Positions 1 to 8,953 of a stretch of DNA of 64,000 nucleotides are shown here, piece by piece. A program made the position numbers and the translations under genes. A model generated the notes under the pieces. The model was given only the letters and a program-made list of their open reading frames with translations, did not search any database and was not told the origin of the DNA. Numbering within the stretch: position 1 is the stretch's first letter; each line of letters starts with the position of its first letter. Source of the DNA: JACKCR01 sp041390305 (GTDB lineage Bacteria > Eisenbacteria > RBG-16-71-46 > CAIMUX01); the NCBI GenBank assembly GCA_041390305.1, contig JAWKQE010000028.1, positions 21,853-85,852 of the forward strand, written 5' to 3'.

Positions 1-314
1 GATTCGTGCAGGTGACGGGGACACTTGGGGATGCAGTGGCGCGACTGACGTGGAGTGCCGGTCCACGGTCGAGTGCGGCACTGTGGAGGTCTTCGACGGA
101 TTCTGCTGTGGTGAGGCTCGGCAGGTGGGTGAAGTCGTTTCGTTCGAGGGCGTTTGGAGGGCAGATCCGGCGATTGTCGGGGTTCTCCACAACCGTCGAG
201 GTTCTCGACAGCCGTTCGCGTGGTCCGGATCGTGCTGGAGGTTTTTCGTGGGCGCCGAAATGACGACGGGGAGACCTGACGAGAAACTATGGCACGATAC
301 AGCTCGGGAGCCGA
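1..314. other. Intergenic stretch, no gene seen
   Basis: I see no coding region here that I can defend. The open frames are short, lack ribosome binding sites and do not resemble a protein family. The stretch may hold the end of something outside the window. Confidence 0.4.
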
Positions 315-357
315 TACACTGTACGTAGTGCACGAAACGTACATTACGTACAGTGTA
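315..357. promoter_or_regulatory. Inverted-repeat operator of the toxin-antitoxin pair
   Basis: TACACTGTACGTA (315-327) and TACGTACAGTGTA (345-357) form a perfect 13-bp inverted repeat separated by 17 bases. A further CGTACA half-site lies at 338-343 in the spacer. The right arm abuts the AGGAGG ribosome binding site (357-362) of the antitoxin gene. This is the usual place for the operator bound by an antitoxin or TA complex in autoregulated type II modules. Binding is inferred; the repeat is seen. Confidence 0.75.
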
Positions 358-369
358 GGAGGTGCCCGG

Positions 370-624
370 ATGGTCCGATTCAGCGTGACGGAGGCGCGAG
401 ACAAGCTCTCGGAGCTATGCAACCGGGTCTCCTACCAAGGAGAGAGGATCGTGCTGGATCGGCGAGGGAAGGCGGTCGCTGTCCTCATCTCGCTCGAGGA
501 CCTCGAAGTTCTGGAGCGTGCAGAGGACGCGGCGGACCTTCAGTCGGCCAGGGAAGCCGTCGCTGAATCCGAGACCGAGGGGACCGTCTCCCTCGATGAT
601 CTTCGCGAGGAACTCGGGCTCTGA
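370..624 (+). CDS. Type II antitoxin, Phd/YefM family
   Basis: This 84-residue protein begins MVRFSVTEARDKLSEL, the Phd/YefM N-terminus that folds into the DNA-binding part. A short acidic C-terminal tail follows, of the kind that wraps the toxin. The ATG at 370 is chosen because AGGAGG lies 7 bases upstream; an upstream in-frame ATG at 289 would read through the operator repeat. The stop overlaps the first codon of the toxin frame, so the two are translationally coupled. Expected role: neutralise the downstream RelE-type toxin and repress the operon through the inverted repeat at 315-357. Family assignment is by sequence pattern and gene order. Confidence 0.82.
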   Translation: MVRFSVTEARDKLSELCNRVSYQGERIVLDRRGKAVAVLISLEDLEVLERAEDAADLQSAREAVAESETEGTVSLDDLREELGL

Positions 625-878
625 AACACAGAGTCGAGTTCACCCCGCGGGCCGCGAGGGATCTGAGAGGGCTCGACCGACGAGAACAACGGCGGCTCCT
701 CGCGCGCATCGAGAGGCTCGCCGAGGAGCCCCGGCCGAACGGTGCGAGGAAGATCGAGGGCGAGGATGGCCTCTACCGAGTCCGTCAGGGTGTGTTCCGG
801 ATCCTGTACCGCGTCGAGGACGCGCGGCTCCTCGTTCTCGTGATTCGGATCAGGCACCGTCAGGATGTATACCGCTAG
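621..878 (+). CDS. RelE/ParE-type toxin (CTG start)
   Basis: The frame encodes 85 residues, starting LKHRVEFTPRAARDLRGLD and ending IRIRHRQDVYR, with YRVRQGVFRILYRV in the middle. This is the classic RelE/ParE fold pattern: basic N-terminal helices, a central 'YRVR.G.YRI.Y' strand pair and a terminal 'I.V..VGHR..VY'-like strand. The frame opens only at 600 (TGA at 597-599) and contains no ATG or GTG before the conserved start of the domain. The only sensible initiator is CTG at 621, whose last two bases share the antitoxin stop (CTGA), with GAGG at 607-610 upstream. Known family members cleave mRNA at the ribosome or poison gyrase. A sequence error changing ATG to CTG is the main alternative. 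Confidence 0.78.
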   Translation: MKHRVEFTPRAARDLRGLDRREQRRLLARIERLAEEPRPNGARKIEGEDGLYRVRQGVFRILYRVEDARLLVLVIRIRHRQDVYR

Positions 879-913
879 GCTGATGGGGTAGGTTCGCGGA
901 GTACGCGTGTGTC

Positions 914-1888
914 ATGGCCCATGCCCGAATCCGGATCGATGGGAGATGCCGTTTGACTCTTCGGCGAGTCAGCCCCTCAGCTCTCTCCGCCTCGCCGACC
1001 ATGGCCTGGACGGTGTTCGTTTTCAGCCTCGTCATCCTCCACCTGCTGCACGGTCCGACACCGGACGCTCGCGGCCAGACATCGCTGGACTCGGCGATCG
1101 CAAGTGACTGGCAGGCGGCAGACGGCGTCGTCCTGGTAACCGCCATCGACACGGTCGCAGTGATCCAGCCACCAGCCGCTTCGCCGGGGGGAGAGCGTGA
1201 TTTGGTGTTAGCGGCAATCGTGGATTCGACCATCTCTGGGGACTTTCCTTCCGCCATCGAAATCGGTATCCGCTACACGCCCGGAGTCGGGCGTCGTCCG
1301 GTCTTGAATCAGCAGTACTTGATGACACTGTGGAACTGCGGTGACGTCTGGCGCATTCTTCCCGGACGCTACTGGCAGACCACTCGAGACTCCGTGAGCA
1401 TTCCCCGTCTCGGAACCTTCGCGCTCTTCGCCGTCATCGATTCTGTTCGCACTCTCCGATCGCTGTGCAGCGCCGAGGCGCAGTCCGCCGGCAGCGACGC
1501 GGTCATTCGTGGCAGGATCGTGGAGGATCTCGAGTACCCATCGGATGCCGCCCCACGCTTCCACCATTGGAACCGGGCGACACTCACGGTCGCGCTCTCC
1601 GCTGTTCTCAAGAACACGACTGCTGAGACCTTGGACCTCGCCACACCGGTGGCCATCGAGATTCCGTTCCGGGAGGGGGCGCGTCCGTGGTTCCATGTGG
1701 ATCACGACTACGTGCTGTTCCTGACTGGAACGGCCTCCGGCTGGATGCTCAATCCCACGGTCTTCTCAGGATGGGAAGTGGTCGGCGATTCCGCGTACGT
1801 TGCCCGGGTCACCCCATGTCGCAATCCGGTAAACCCTGGCGGCCGAGCGATCCCCTCGGCGGCTCTCATCGCGATTGCGGGCCAGTGA
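914..1888 (+). CDS. Exported protein of unknown function
   Basis: I do not recognise this protein. The ATG at 914 gives 324 residues. An internal ATG at 1001 (residue 30) gives MAWTVFVFSLVILHLLHG, a good signal peptide h-region, so the mature start could use either; neither has a strong ribosome binding site. The rest is hydrophilic beta-type sequence with four cysteines spread through it and no recognisable catalytic motif. It lies between the toxin-antitoxin pair and an ECF sigma gene and seems to be transcribed alone. Confidence 0.6.
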   Translation: MAHARIRIDGRCRLTLRRVSPSALSASPTMAWTVFVFSLVILHLLHGPTPDARGQTSLDSAIASDWQAADGVVLVTAIDTVAVIQPPAASPGGERDLVLAAIVDSTISGDFPSAIEIGIRYTPGVGRRPVLNQQYLMTLWNCGDVWRILPGRYWQTTRDSVSIPRLGTFALFAVIDSVRTLRSLCSAEAQSAGSDAVIRGRIVEDLEYPSDAAPRFHHWNRATLTVALSAVLKNTTAETLDLATPVAIEIPFREGARPWFHVDHDYVLFLTGTASGWMLNPTVFSGWEVVGDSAYVARVTPCRNPVNPGGRAIPSAALIAIAGQ

Positions 1889-2015
1889 GAGACCCAGGAG
1901 ATGGCGTCGCGATCGATGGCACGCACTGAGGGCGCCGAAACTGTGGCGGAACGAGACCCCTGTCCCCGACAACCCCCTCGCCTTCGGCAGGTCGGTTTCC
2001 GGCCTTCCCCCGTGC

Positions 2016-2021
2016 TACCCT
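2016..2021 (+). promoter_or_regulatory. Extended -10 promoter element, near-leaderless
   Basis: TGC-TACCCT (2013-2021) resembles an extended -10 box and ends 7 bases before the ATG of the ECF sigma gene. There is no ribosome binding site in that gap, so the transcript would start at or next to the start codon. No convincing -35 is seen. Confidence 0.4.
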
Positions 2022-2028
2022 CTTCCCC

Positions 2029-2616
2029 ATGACGAGCGACTCCAACATCACGCAGCTCCTCGAGGAAGCGAACCGCGGGGACACCGGGGCGCTCGATGCG
2101 CTTCTCGAGGCGGTGTACAGAGAGCTCAGCGTGATGGCCGACCGGCGGATCCGGGCTCAGCGGGAGGAGGGGAAGCCGGTCACGCTCGACCCGACCGCGC
2201 TCGTCCACGAGACGTATCTGAAGCTGGCCCAGCAGCGGAGCGAACTCCGCAACCGTCGCCACTTCTTCGCGATCGCGTCCCGGATCATGACCCGCGTCCT
2301 CCAGGACCACCTCCGGAACCGGACGGCGGCGAAGCGAGGGGGGCATCAGGTCCAGGTGACCCTGAGCCGGATCGCCGACCTGCTCGAGTCTCCGGATCTC
2401 GAGGCATCGCAGCGGCGGGTCGAACGGATCCTCGCCGCGATCGAGCAGTTGGATGACGAATCGCCCCGACGGGCGGAGCTCGCCCGGCTCCGGATCCTCT
2501 GGGGGCTGGAACTCACCGAGATCGCCGAGACGCTCCAGGTGTCGCTCGCGACGGTGAAGCGGGACTGGCGGTTCGTCCGCGCCTGGCTCGCGGAGCAGGT
2601 GGAAGCTCCCGAGTGA
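2029..2616 (+). CDS. ECF-type RNA polymerase sigma factor
   Basis: This 195-residue protein has the region 2 helix pattern (TALVHETYLKLAQQRSELRNRRHFFAIASRIM) of the ECF group that sits beside Ser/Thr kinases in Acidobacteria and Planctomycetes. Its C-terminal region 4 helix-turn-helix is GLELTEIAETLQVSLATVKRDW. It would redirect RNA polymerase to a stress or envelope regulon. The ATG follows a near-leaderless promoter. The stop overlaps the GTG of the kinase by four bases (GTGA), so the two are coupled. No separate anti-sigma factor is seen; the kinase is the likely controlling partner, as known for this subgroup. The target promoters are unknown. Confidence 0.9.
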   Translation: MTSDSNITQLLEEANRGDTGALDALLEAVYRELSVMADRRIRAQREEGKPVTLDPTALVHETYLKLAQQRSELRNRRHFFAIASRIMTRVLQDHLRNRTAAKRGGHQVQVTLSRIADLLESPDLEASQRRVERILAAIEQLDDESPRRAELARLRILWGLELTEIAETLQVSLATVKRDWRFVRAWLAEQVEAPE

Positions 2617-5514
2617 CCGACCGCTTCGAGAGGCTCGCGGAGCTCTTCGAACGCTGTTCCGATCGCTCCCCGGAAGAGGTCGCCCGCATTCTGGACGAGG
2701 AGTGCGCCGACGATCCCGATCTTCGCGCCGCGGTCGAAACTCTGCTCGCCCGCGACGCGGAGCCCGAAGTGCTGGAGAGCGCGGTTCGGGACGTCGGGCA
2801 CGTGTTCGAGGATTCCCGTCACGACCACCACGTCGCGCCGGAAGACACACCCGAGGCGATCGGTCGCTACGAGATCATCGGAGTGCTGGGCTACGGCGGG
2901 ATGGGAACGGTCTTCTCCGCGCGGGACCCGGATCTCGGAAGGCTCGTTGCGCTGAAGCTGCTGCCGCGCGGATGGGAGCGCGAACCGTCGCTACGAGCAG
3001 TTCCGTCGCGAAGCAGCTTCCAGCAGCCTACGCACCCTAACATCGCCGTCCTCTACAGCCTCGAGGAGAGTGGTGGGCCGCGCGTTCCTCACTATGGAGC
3101 ACATCCTCGGCGAGACCTTGGGGCACCGTTTGGAACGCAAACCGCCGACGCTCTCCGAGTCGATCTCCTGGGGGCGGCAGATCGCGGATGCTCTCCAGAT
3201 GGCGCACGCGAACGGTGTCACCCATCGCGATCTCAAGCCGGCGAACGTGATGATCAGTGATGGTGGCTCGCTCAAGGTGCTCGACTTCGGGCTCGCGGTA
3301 GTCGGAGTCGACGCGGGCCGTGGCACCTCGTCGAGTTCCGGCCTCCCGGCCCCGGAGACGAAGGGGGGCACTACTCCGGCCGGAAGTCCCGGATACATCA
3401 GTCCGGAGCAGCTCCGCGGCGGAAAGGCGACGGCCGCGGCAGACGTCTGGGGCTGGGGCTGCGTTCTGTTCGAGTGCCTGACCGGCACCGAGGCGTTCCC
3501 TGGGGAGACACCGCTCGAGCGGGTTACGAACACGCTCGAGCGCCGGCTGGACGCTTCGCGGTTTCCGGCGGAGGTCCCGGAGAAGTTGGCGGAACTCGTC
3601 CTGTCGTGTCTCTCGCCGGACCCGAAAGACCGGCCGAGTTCCATCGACGAGCTCCAGGAGCGGCTGCGCGAAGTATCACGTCGCTCGAGCGATCGACCGT
3701 CATCGCGTGTGCGAACGTACTCGGTCGGCCTGGTGCTCGCGCTCCTGGTTGCGGTTGTGTTCCTCTCGTGGCGCGCTGCGGAGGACGAGCGCGCGCGTGG
3801 AGGCGCGTCGTCGTCCGGCACGAGTAGCGCTTCCTCCACTTCTCCACGTCGCGTGACCTTCTCCGGGTTCGTCTGGGGATTCGATCTCGCGGGGTCGGGA
3901 GATCGGGTCGCGTGCGTCACGAACCCCGGCGACATCGTCGTCGTGGACCTGGGCACCGATGCGGAGCGGGTGCTGCGGAACGATCCGACGCTCCAGGCGG
4001 TGTCGTGGTCGCCCGACGGAACCGAGCTCCTCGCGTACAGCCTCGGCAAGGAGAAGGACGGTTCCTTCCTTCTCTCGACTTCGACAGGAGAGATGAGACC
4101 GGTCGGGCCGCCGAACTTCCAGGGCCGTTGCTGGTCACCGGACGGAACGCGGATTCTCGGACCGATCTCGAAGACGCACGTCGCACAAGGGCCGGTCTAT
4201 CTGTACGACGTGGCGTCGGACTCCGTGACCGCAGTTCCGTTGCCGGACGATCTCGCCCACGTCGAGTACGACTGGTCGGCCCGAAACGGTTGGATCCTCG
4301 TCCTCGGAACCCGTCCGGGAGAGTCGCGAGGCGCATGGATGGTACCCGAGTCGGGCGGCGAGGCGATTCAGGTCGGCGGAGCGGATACCGATCGGGCACG
4401 CTGGGCGCCGGATGGACAGCATCTCCTCGTCGTGGATCGTCCTTCGGACAGGACGGTCCTCAGCGCACTCACGTTGTCGCCGCAGCTGCTCGCTGGCGAG
4501 GTCGATCGGCTCGTGTCCCCGGGAACGCGGATCTCGCATTCGACGCGAGTGCTCGAACTCCCCACGACCACGACGGGGTTCCGGGTCGCACGCGACGGAC
4601 GGACGATTGCGTTGCTCGGACAGATTCCTCAGTCGACGCTCTGGCGCCTGGTCCGGCGCCCGGATGGCTCTGGGTTCGACTCGACGCCGATTTGGGGCGG
4701 GACCGTGCTCGCCGGCGGACCGAAGATCCGGCCCGGCGGGGAGGAGGTCGCGTTCCTCGCGGGTCCCCTCGAGACGACCAAGATCCTGCGCCTCCCTCTC
4801 GCCGGTGGCGAGCCCGTGTCGATGACGGATGTCGGGCTGGGGAAAGCGTTCCTCGCCTGGTCTCCCGACGGGACGGAACTGGCTTTCGGAGCCGACGACG
4901 AGGGGCGGGAGCAGCTGCGGATCGCGTCGACGATCGATGGCAGTGATCGGCCGGTGCCGGGCGCGGAGGGGCGCGCGTACCTCGAGTGGCTCGAGGCGGA
5001 CCGCATCCTCTATCACTCGCTTCAGGACGACAACCTGAACTTCCGGGTCGTGTCTCCGAGTGGAAACGACCAGCGCCCGCTCTTCGACCCGCCGCGGGAA
5101 GGGACACTGTTCCAGGTCGCCGCGTCCCACTCCGGCGATTGGCTCGCCGTGGCGGGCGCGAGGGGAGGTCGCACCGAGATCGACGTGTGGCTGGTTTCGC
5201 TCGACTCTCCGGACGATAGGCTGCTCTTCGACGGCACGGCGGTTCCGATCACCTGGTCCGAGGACGACGAGTGGGTCTACCTCGTGCGCGAGACTCGAGA
5301 GTCACGGTTCGTCGGCGAGTCCGTCGGGGAGGTTCTGCGAGTGCGCGTTTCAGACGGGACCGTCGAGCCGGTCGTCGCGCTGCCACCCGGCGATCTGCGG
5401 CGTTGGACCGACGTCGACATCTCTCCGGATGGCAGGACGGTTGTGTGCGCACTGAGCCAGGATCAGAAGGACGTCTGGATCGCGGACATTCCGAGAGGGG
5501 TGCTCGCTCCCTGA
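2613..5514 (+). pseudogene. Ser/Thr protein kinase with TolB/WD40-like C-domain, frameshifted
   Basis: The gene starts at GTG 2613, overlapping the sigma gene. The first frame gives a helical N-domain, then the kinase P-loop IGVLGYGGMGTVFSARD and the VALKLL lysine. The frame then moves +1 near 2985 (RYEQFRREAASSSL), back near 3030 (THPNIAVLYSLEESGG) and +1 again near 3070 (RAFLTMEHILGETL). From there it stays open through HRDLKPANVM, DFGLAV and a transmembrane helix (VGLVLALLVAVVFLSW). It ends with about 550 residues of TolB/WD40-type repeats ('WSPDGTELAF', 'ISPDGRTVVC'). Rejoined length is about 965 residues, normal for such receptor kinases. Three indels within 90 bases mean either local sequence error or recent decay; all catalytic motifs survive. 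It would act in the membrane downstream of the ECF factor. Confidence 0.85.
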
Positions 5515-5516
5515 AG

Positions 5517-5553
5517 AAACGGCCCCTGGAGCGGTGAGCTCCAGAGGCCGTTT
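5517..5553. terminator. Bidirectional intrinsic terminator
   Basis: AAACGGCC, C, CTGGAGC, loop GGTGA, GCTCCAG, A, GGCCGTTT forms a 15-bp stem with one internal mismatch, flanked by A and T runs. It lies right after the kinase stop codon and faces the convergent haem-protein gene. Two smaller hairpins follow (near 5562-5573 and 5601-5619), making a strong barrier between convergent transcripts. Confidence 0.8.
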
Positions 5554-5640
5554 CGAGTGCGGCCCCTACGGGGTTTCGTGTGTCGGCTGGTTCCTTCGCG
5601 GCCCCGTGAGGATCACGGGGCGTACGCGCGGGCTTGCCCC

Positions 5641-6231
5641 CTACCGGTAGTCGCGCTTCAGCTCGCCCCAGCTGACATTGCGGTCACCGGGCGCAGGGTT
5701 CTCTTCGTCGCCGGCGTCGGAGTTGTCCTGGACGACCGTGATCGTGACCGGACGACGATACTCGCCATGGGTCGCGCCGGTGTTGTTCAGGCTACCGAAC
5801 CATGCCGCCTGCCACGTGTACTGGCCCGCGGCCATCGGAGCCGGTGCCTGTAGTGTGACCGGGAACGTGACGCCGGTGCCCTGTCCGTCGTTGCCCGTCC
5901 CCGTGGGGCCGGTGGCGCGGTCGACTTCGTTGTCGTCCTGGTCGTAGAGCAGGCCACGGATCCAACCGCTCTCCCATCCACCGTTCATCGTGATCGTGAC
6001 GAGTTCGCCCGGGGCGTACTCGGCCTGGTCGGCGACCGCCGTCACGGTGCCGCGATGCTCGTGGCACGCGTTGCAGGTCGGAGTGTCGTCGGTGTGGCAG
6101 GTTGCACACACGTTGTTGAAGAAGGTGGGTCGCGCCCAGCTCGTGGAGACGAGTGTGATCGAGGCGAGGATGAGGAACGTGCTCGCAATCAGGAAGCGGG
6201 GACGGCCCGAGAGTTGGTGACGATCGAACAT
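5641..6231 (-). CDS. Exported protein with two CxxCH haem motifs
   Basis: The 196-residue protein starts MFDRHQLSGRPRFLIASTFLILASITLVSTSWA, a clear signal peptide. The mature N-terminus carries CATCH and CNACH (residues about 40-55), two c-type haem attachment motifs close together. The remaining 140 residues look like a beta-sandwich ('YAPGELVTITMNGGWESGWIRGLLYDQD'), similar to domains found with diheme motifs in FCB-group proteins. The ATG at 6231 is chosen because AGGAGG lies 7 bases upstream; longer frames add an unlikely basic extension. It probably sits in the periplasm or on the surface as an electron carrier or haem-tagged adhesin. The gene stands alone and is read towards the kinase terminator. 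Confidence 0.75.
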   Translation of the reverse strand: MFDRHQLSGRPRFLIASTFLILASITLVSTSWARPTFFNNVCATCHTDDTPTCNACHEHRGTVTAVADQAEYAPGELVTITMNGGWESGWIRGLLYDQDDNEVDRATGPTGTGNDGQGTGVTFPVTLQAPAPMAAGQYTWQAAWFGSLNNTGATHGEYRRPVTITVVQDNSDAGDEENPAPGDRNVSWGELKRDYR

Positions 6232-6532
6232 GGAGAACCTCCTGCCCACCGTGAGGTGGGTGGCTCGGAAGGTGCGAGCAGACGCTCGGGGCGAACGCCG
6301 ACTTGCACGCGCTTCAGTGGGCCCCGTCAGGGATAATGCCGACACGCGCGGCCCGCGCCGGACGCAGGTGGTGCTGCGAGCGTTGGCACCATAGTCGTTG
6401 GCTGAGATTTGGCGGTAGTCAGGGGAACCCGAAACGGTTCGATGCAGCGTATGGCCGACAGTGTTGGCACTGACTGGGTTTTGGTCGTCGTCCGGTACGC
6501 TCTGGCGAACTCTCTCCGCGCGAGGAACCGGC

Positions 6533-6775
6533 TCAGTCCGAGAGCAGCGCGAGCTTCGACACCATGAAGATACCGCTCTCGAGATGCCCACTCACCCGAG
6601 CGCGGCGGACGGTGTTGCAGAAGCCGTCGTCGGCATGGGCATCGCCGTGATCGTCGATCCCCGTGCCGCGCACGAAGTAGACCTTCCCGTCGAATCGGAC
6701 CGCGAGATCGCATCCATCGCCGGGGAAACCGAACTGGCACTGTGCACACCCGGCTTCGACGATCTGGTCTTCCAT
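6533..6775 (-). CDS. Small cysteine-rich protein, DUF6370-like
   Basis: This 80-residue cytosolic protein starts MEDQIVEAGCAQCQFGF and continues GDGCDLAVRFDGKVYFV, then GIDDHGDAHADDGFCN. The CxxC, the further cysteines and the HGDAHADDGFC segment match my memory of the DUF6370 family, small proteins of unknown function that may bind a metal. The start at 6775 is chosen because the conserved 'MxxQxVEAGC' begins there and GAGGAG lies upstream; the frame extends further upstream but that part is unconserved in style. No partner gene is obvious. The name is moderately sure and the function is unknown. Confidence 0.65.
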   Translation of the reverse strand: MEDQIVEAGCAQCQFGFPGDGCDLAVRFDGKVYFVRGTGIDDHGDAHADDGFCNTVRRARVSGHLESGIFMVSKLALLSD

Positions 6776-6952
6776 GGTGGCGGCTCCTCTCCCGTTTGTC
6801 GCCGGAGGCGTGGACACACGCATCGAGTGTCGGCTTCGGTACCGTGACCTGCTCGCAATCGGGAGACGGATCTCGATGCCGAAACGGATCGTTTCATGGC
6901 CGATGCAAGGGTGGCTTGGATCTGGCCGTCGTCCAGCCTCGAGGGATCACGG

Positions 6953-7234
6953 CTAGTTCTCCATTCCGATCGAGAACATGGACTCCAGGTCGTGCTTCGA
7001 ATAGGCCCGGAAGGCGATCATCGTCTCCGTGTCTTCGATGCCCGGCAGGCTACGCATGTGGTTGGTCACGAGATCGGCCAGGTCTTCGTTCGCGGCGACA
7101 CGGATCAAGGCGACGAGGTCGAATCGACCGCCGACCGAGTAGACCTCGGAGATGCCGTCCATCTCCGCGAGCTTCTCCGCAACGAGGTTCACCTTGGAAT
7201 GCTCGACACTCAGCAGGACGATCGCGGTCACCAT
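6953..7234 (-). CDS. Stand-alone Lrp/AsnC ligand-binding (RAM) domain protein
   Basis: The protein has 93 residues: MVTAIVLLSVEHSKVNLVAEKLAEMDGISEVYSVGGRFDLVALIRV and so on. This is the alpha/beta RAM domain of Lrp/AsnC regulators without the helix-turn-helix. Such single-domain proteins bind amino acids or act as oligomeric sensors, sometimes partnering full-length regulators. The 'GGRFDLVALIRV' turn is the typical ligand-binding edge. AAGGGG lies ahead of the ATG. It is divergent from the kinase at 7505, with about 270 bases between. Confidence 0.85.
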   Translation of the reverse strand: MVTAIVLLSVEHSKVNLVAEKLAEMDGISEVYSVGGRFDLVALIRVAANEDLADLVTNHMRSLPGIEDTETMIAFRAYSKHDLESMFSIGMEN

Positions 7235-7504
7235 GGCATTCCCCTTCCGTCGTGGATCCTCGAGGCAAGGCGGGCTGAGAATAGCACACCCTGAGGGGGG
7301 CAGCGCCGGATCCCTCTGACGCGGAACCGGTTGCCGCGATTGGCCGTCCCGCCTAGGATGAGTGTCCGACGTAGACGCGGTGCCGCAGCCGGTCAGATCC
7401 CCCTGAATCCGAAGGCGTCCCTCCGCGTATCCAATCTCTGGCGGATGGGACGACGACCTGTGGTGCAGGGCGTCGTGCTTGGGCAGTTTCGATACGAGGG
7501 TCTG

Positions 7505-8923
7505 ATGGAATCCGGCGACCTCCTCGGACACTACGAGATCCTGGAGAAGCTCGGTCAGGGCGGGATGGGGGTCGTCTACAAGGCGCGGGACACGAAGCTG
7601 GACCGTCCGGCCGCCCTCAAGGTGCTCCCTCCGGCCCTCATGAAGGACGAGGAGCGGCGTCGTCGGTTCATCCAGGAGGCGCGGGCGGCGTCCGCCGTGA
7701 ACCATCCGGCCATTGCCCAGATCTACGGGATCGAGACCGTCGACCAGGTTCCCGGAGTTTCCGGACTGGAGGGTGAAGGGCTCACCTTCATCGCGATGGA
7801 GTTCGTCGACGGAGCGACCGTCCGGCAGCTCATCCAGCGAAACGAGCTCGACGTCCTCTCCGCGATCGAGGTGGGGATCCAGGTGGCCGGAGCGCTCCAA
7901 CGTGCGCACGAAGCCGGGATCGTCCATCGCGACATCAAGTCCGACAACATCATGGTCACGCACGACGGCCATCCCAAGGTACTGGACTTCGGCCTCGCGA
8001 AGCTCGTCGACCCGACGGACTCGTCGGCTCCGGGCGAGTCGGTGAACGACCTCCAGACCATGGTCATGCGCACCGGCGCGATGACGCAGGTGGGAGCGGT
8101 CATCGGAACGGTTGCGTACATGAGCCCGGAGCAGGCGCGCGGGCTCCCCGCCGATCAACGCTCGGACATCTTCTCGTTCGGGATCGTTCTCTACGAGATG
8201 GCGACGGGAACGCTGCCGTTCCAGGGGGAGAGTGCGCTCGACACGATGCATGCGATCGCATTCGGGGAGACGCGGCCGCTCAGCGATCTCCGGGCCGGGC
8301 TGCCGTACTCCCTGCAGAAGGTCGTGAACCGCTGTCTCGAGAAGGACGCCACGAAGCGGTTCGCGAGCATGGCAGATGTCGAGTCGGAGCTGCGCGAGGT
8401 GAAGCGCGAGCTCGAGTCGGGCGTGACGCGTTCGGCCCCGATGCTCGATCGCGCGATGGACAAGCTGAGAGACCTGACGGGTGGGCGCGCGTCGCGGGAA
8501 GGGATCTCGAACAAAGGGCTCGTCTTCCTCGTCGTCTGGTCGATCATCCTCGTGACGCTCATCATCATCGTGCTGGCGAACAACGGTGGGATTGGTGGGG
8601 TCGCGCCCTTCCTCGTCATCGGTGCCTTCGTCTACCGGAGGTTCCGGACGAAGCGGAGCCGTTCCGTTCGGAAGTTCTCGAACAAGGCGAAGAAGGACAA
8701 AGCGATCCGGCTCATCAGCAGCGATGGCGACACGGTCTTGATCGTGCTCGATCACGCGCCGGCCAAGACGTTCCTCAAGCTGAACTCGCTCCTCGAGTCG
8801 ACGAACGGTGGGCTCTACTCGGGAGAGCCACTGGAGCTCGAGTTCCGGGAGGGAGTCGACGAGGAGGGGATGCGGGAGCTCCTGACGCGACCCGGCCTAC
8901 TCTACGTGCGAGACGCAGAGTAG
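7505..8923 (+). CDS. Membrane Ser/Thr protein kinase
   Basis: The 472-residue protein has a complete kinase domain: P-loop KLGQGGMGVVYKARD, catalytic lysine in PAALKVL, HRDIKSDNIMV, DFGLAK, and the activation segment GTVAYMSPEQARG. Two hydrophobic segments follow at about residues 335-360 and 365-380 (LVFLVVWSIILVTLIIIVLANN and GVAPFLVIGAFVYRRF), then a basic stretch and a 75-residue C-terminal domain I do not recognise. The ATG at 7505 starts just before the kinase fold and has GAGGG upstream; an in-frame start near 7331 or 7358 would add an unstructured basic tail. It is a bacterial Hanks-type kinase, with the catalytic part predicted in the cytoplasm. The signal it reads is unknown. Confidence 0.88.
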   Translation: MESGDLLGHYEILEKLGQGGMGVVYKARDTKLDRPAALKVLPPALMKDEERRRRFIQEARAASAVNHPAIAQIYGIETVDQVPGVSGLEGEGLTFIAMEFVDGATVRQLIQRNELDVLSAIEVGIQVAGALQRAHEAGIVHRDIKSDNIMVTHDGHPKVLDFGLAKLVDPTDSSAPGESVNDLQTMVMRTGAMTQVGAVIGTVAYMSPEQARGLPADQRSDIFSFGIVLYEMATGTLPFQGESALDTMHAIAFGETRPLSDLRAGLPYSLQKVVNRCLEKDATKRFASMADVESELREVKRELESGVTRSAPMLDRAMDKLRDLTGGRASREGISNKGLVFLVVWSIILVTLIIIVLANNGGIGGVAPFLVIGAFVYRRFRTKRSRSVRKFSNKAKKDKAIRLISSDGDTVLIVLDHAPAKTFLKLNSLLESTNGGLYSGEPLELEFREGVDEEGMRELLTRPGLLYVRDAE

Positions 8924-8953
8924 GCCGGTGTCGGTGCGGCCAGTCGTCAACCC

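Noticed and set aside
6953..8755. 600-codon open frame on the minus strand opposite the kinase at 7505
   Set aside because: It is a mirror of the strongly codon-biased kinase gene. Its own text is charged and low-complexity (runs of Asp, Arg, Glu), and only its end (6953-7234) is a real gene.
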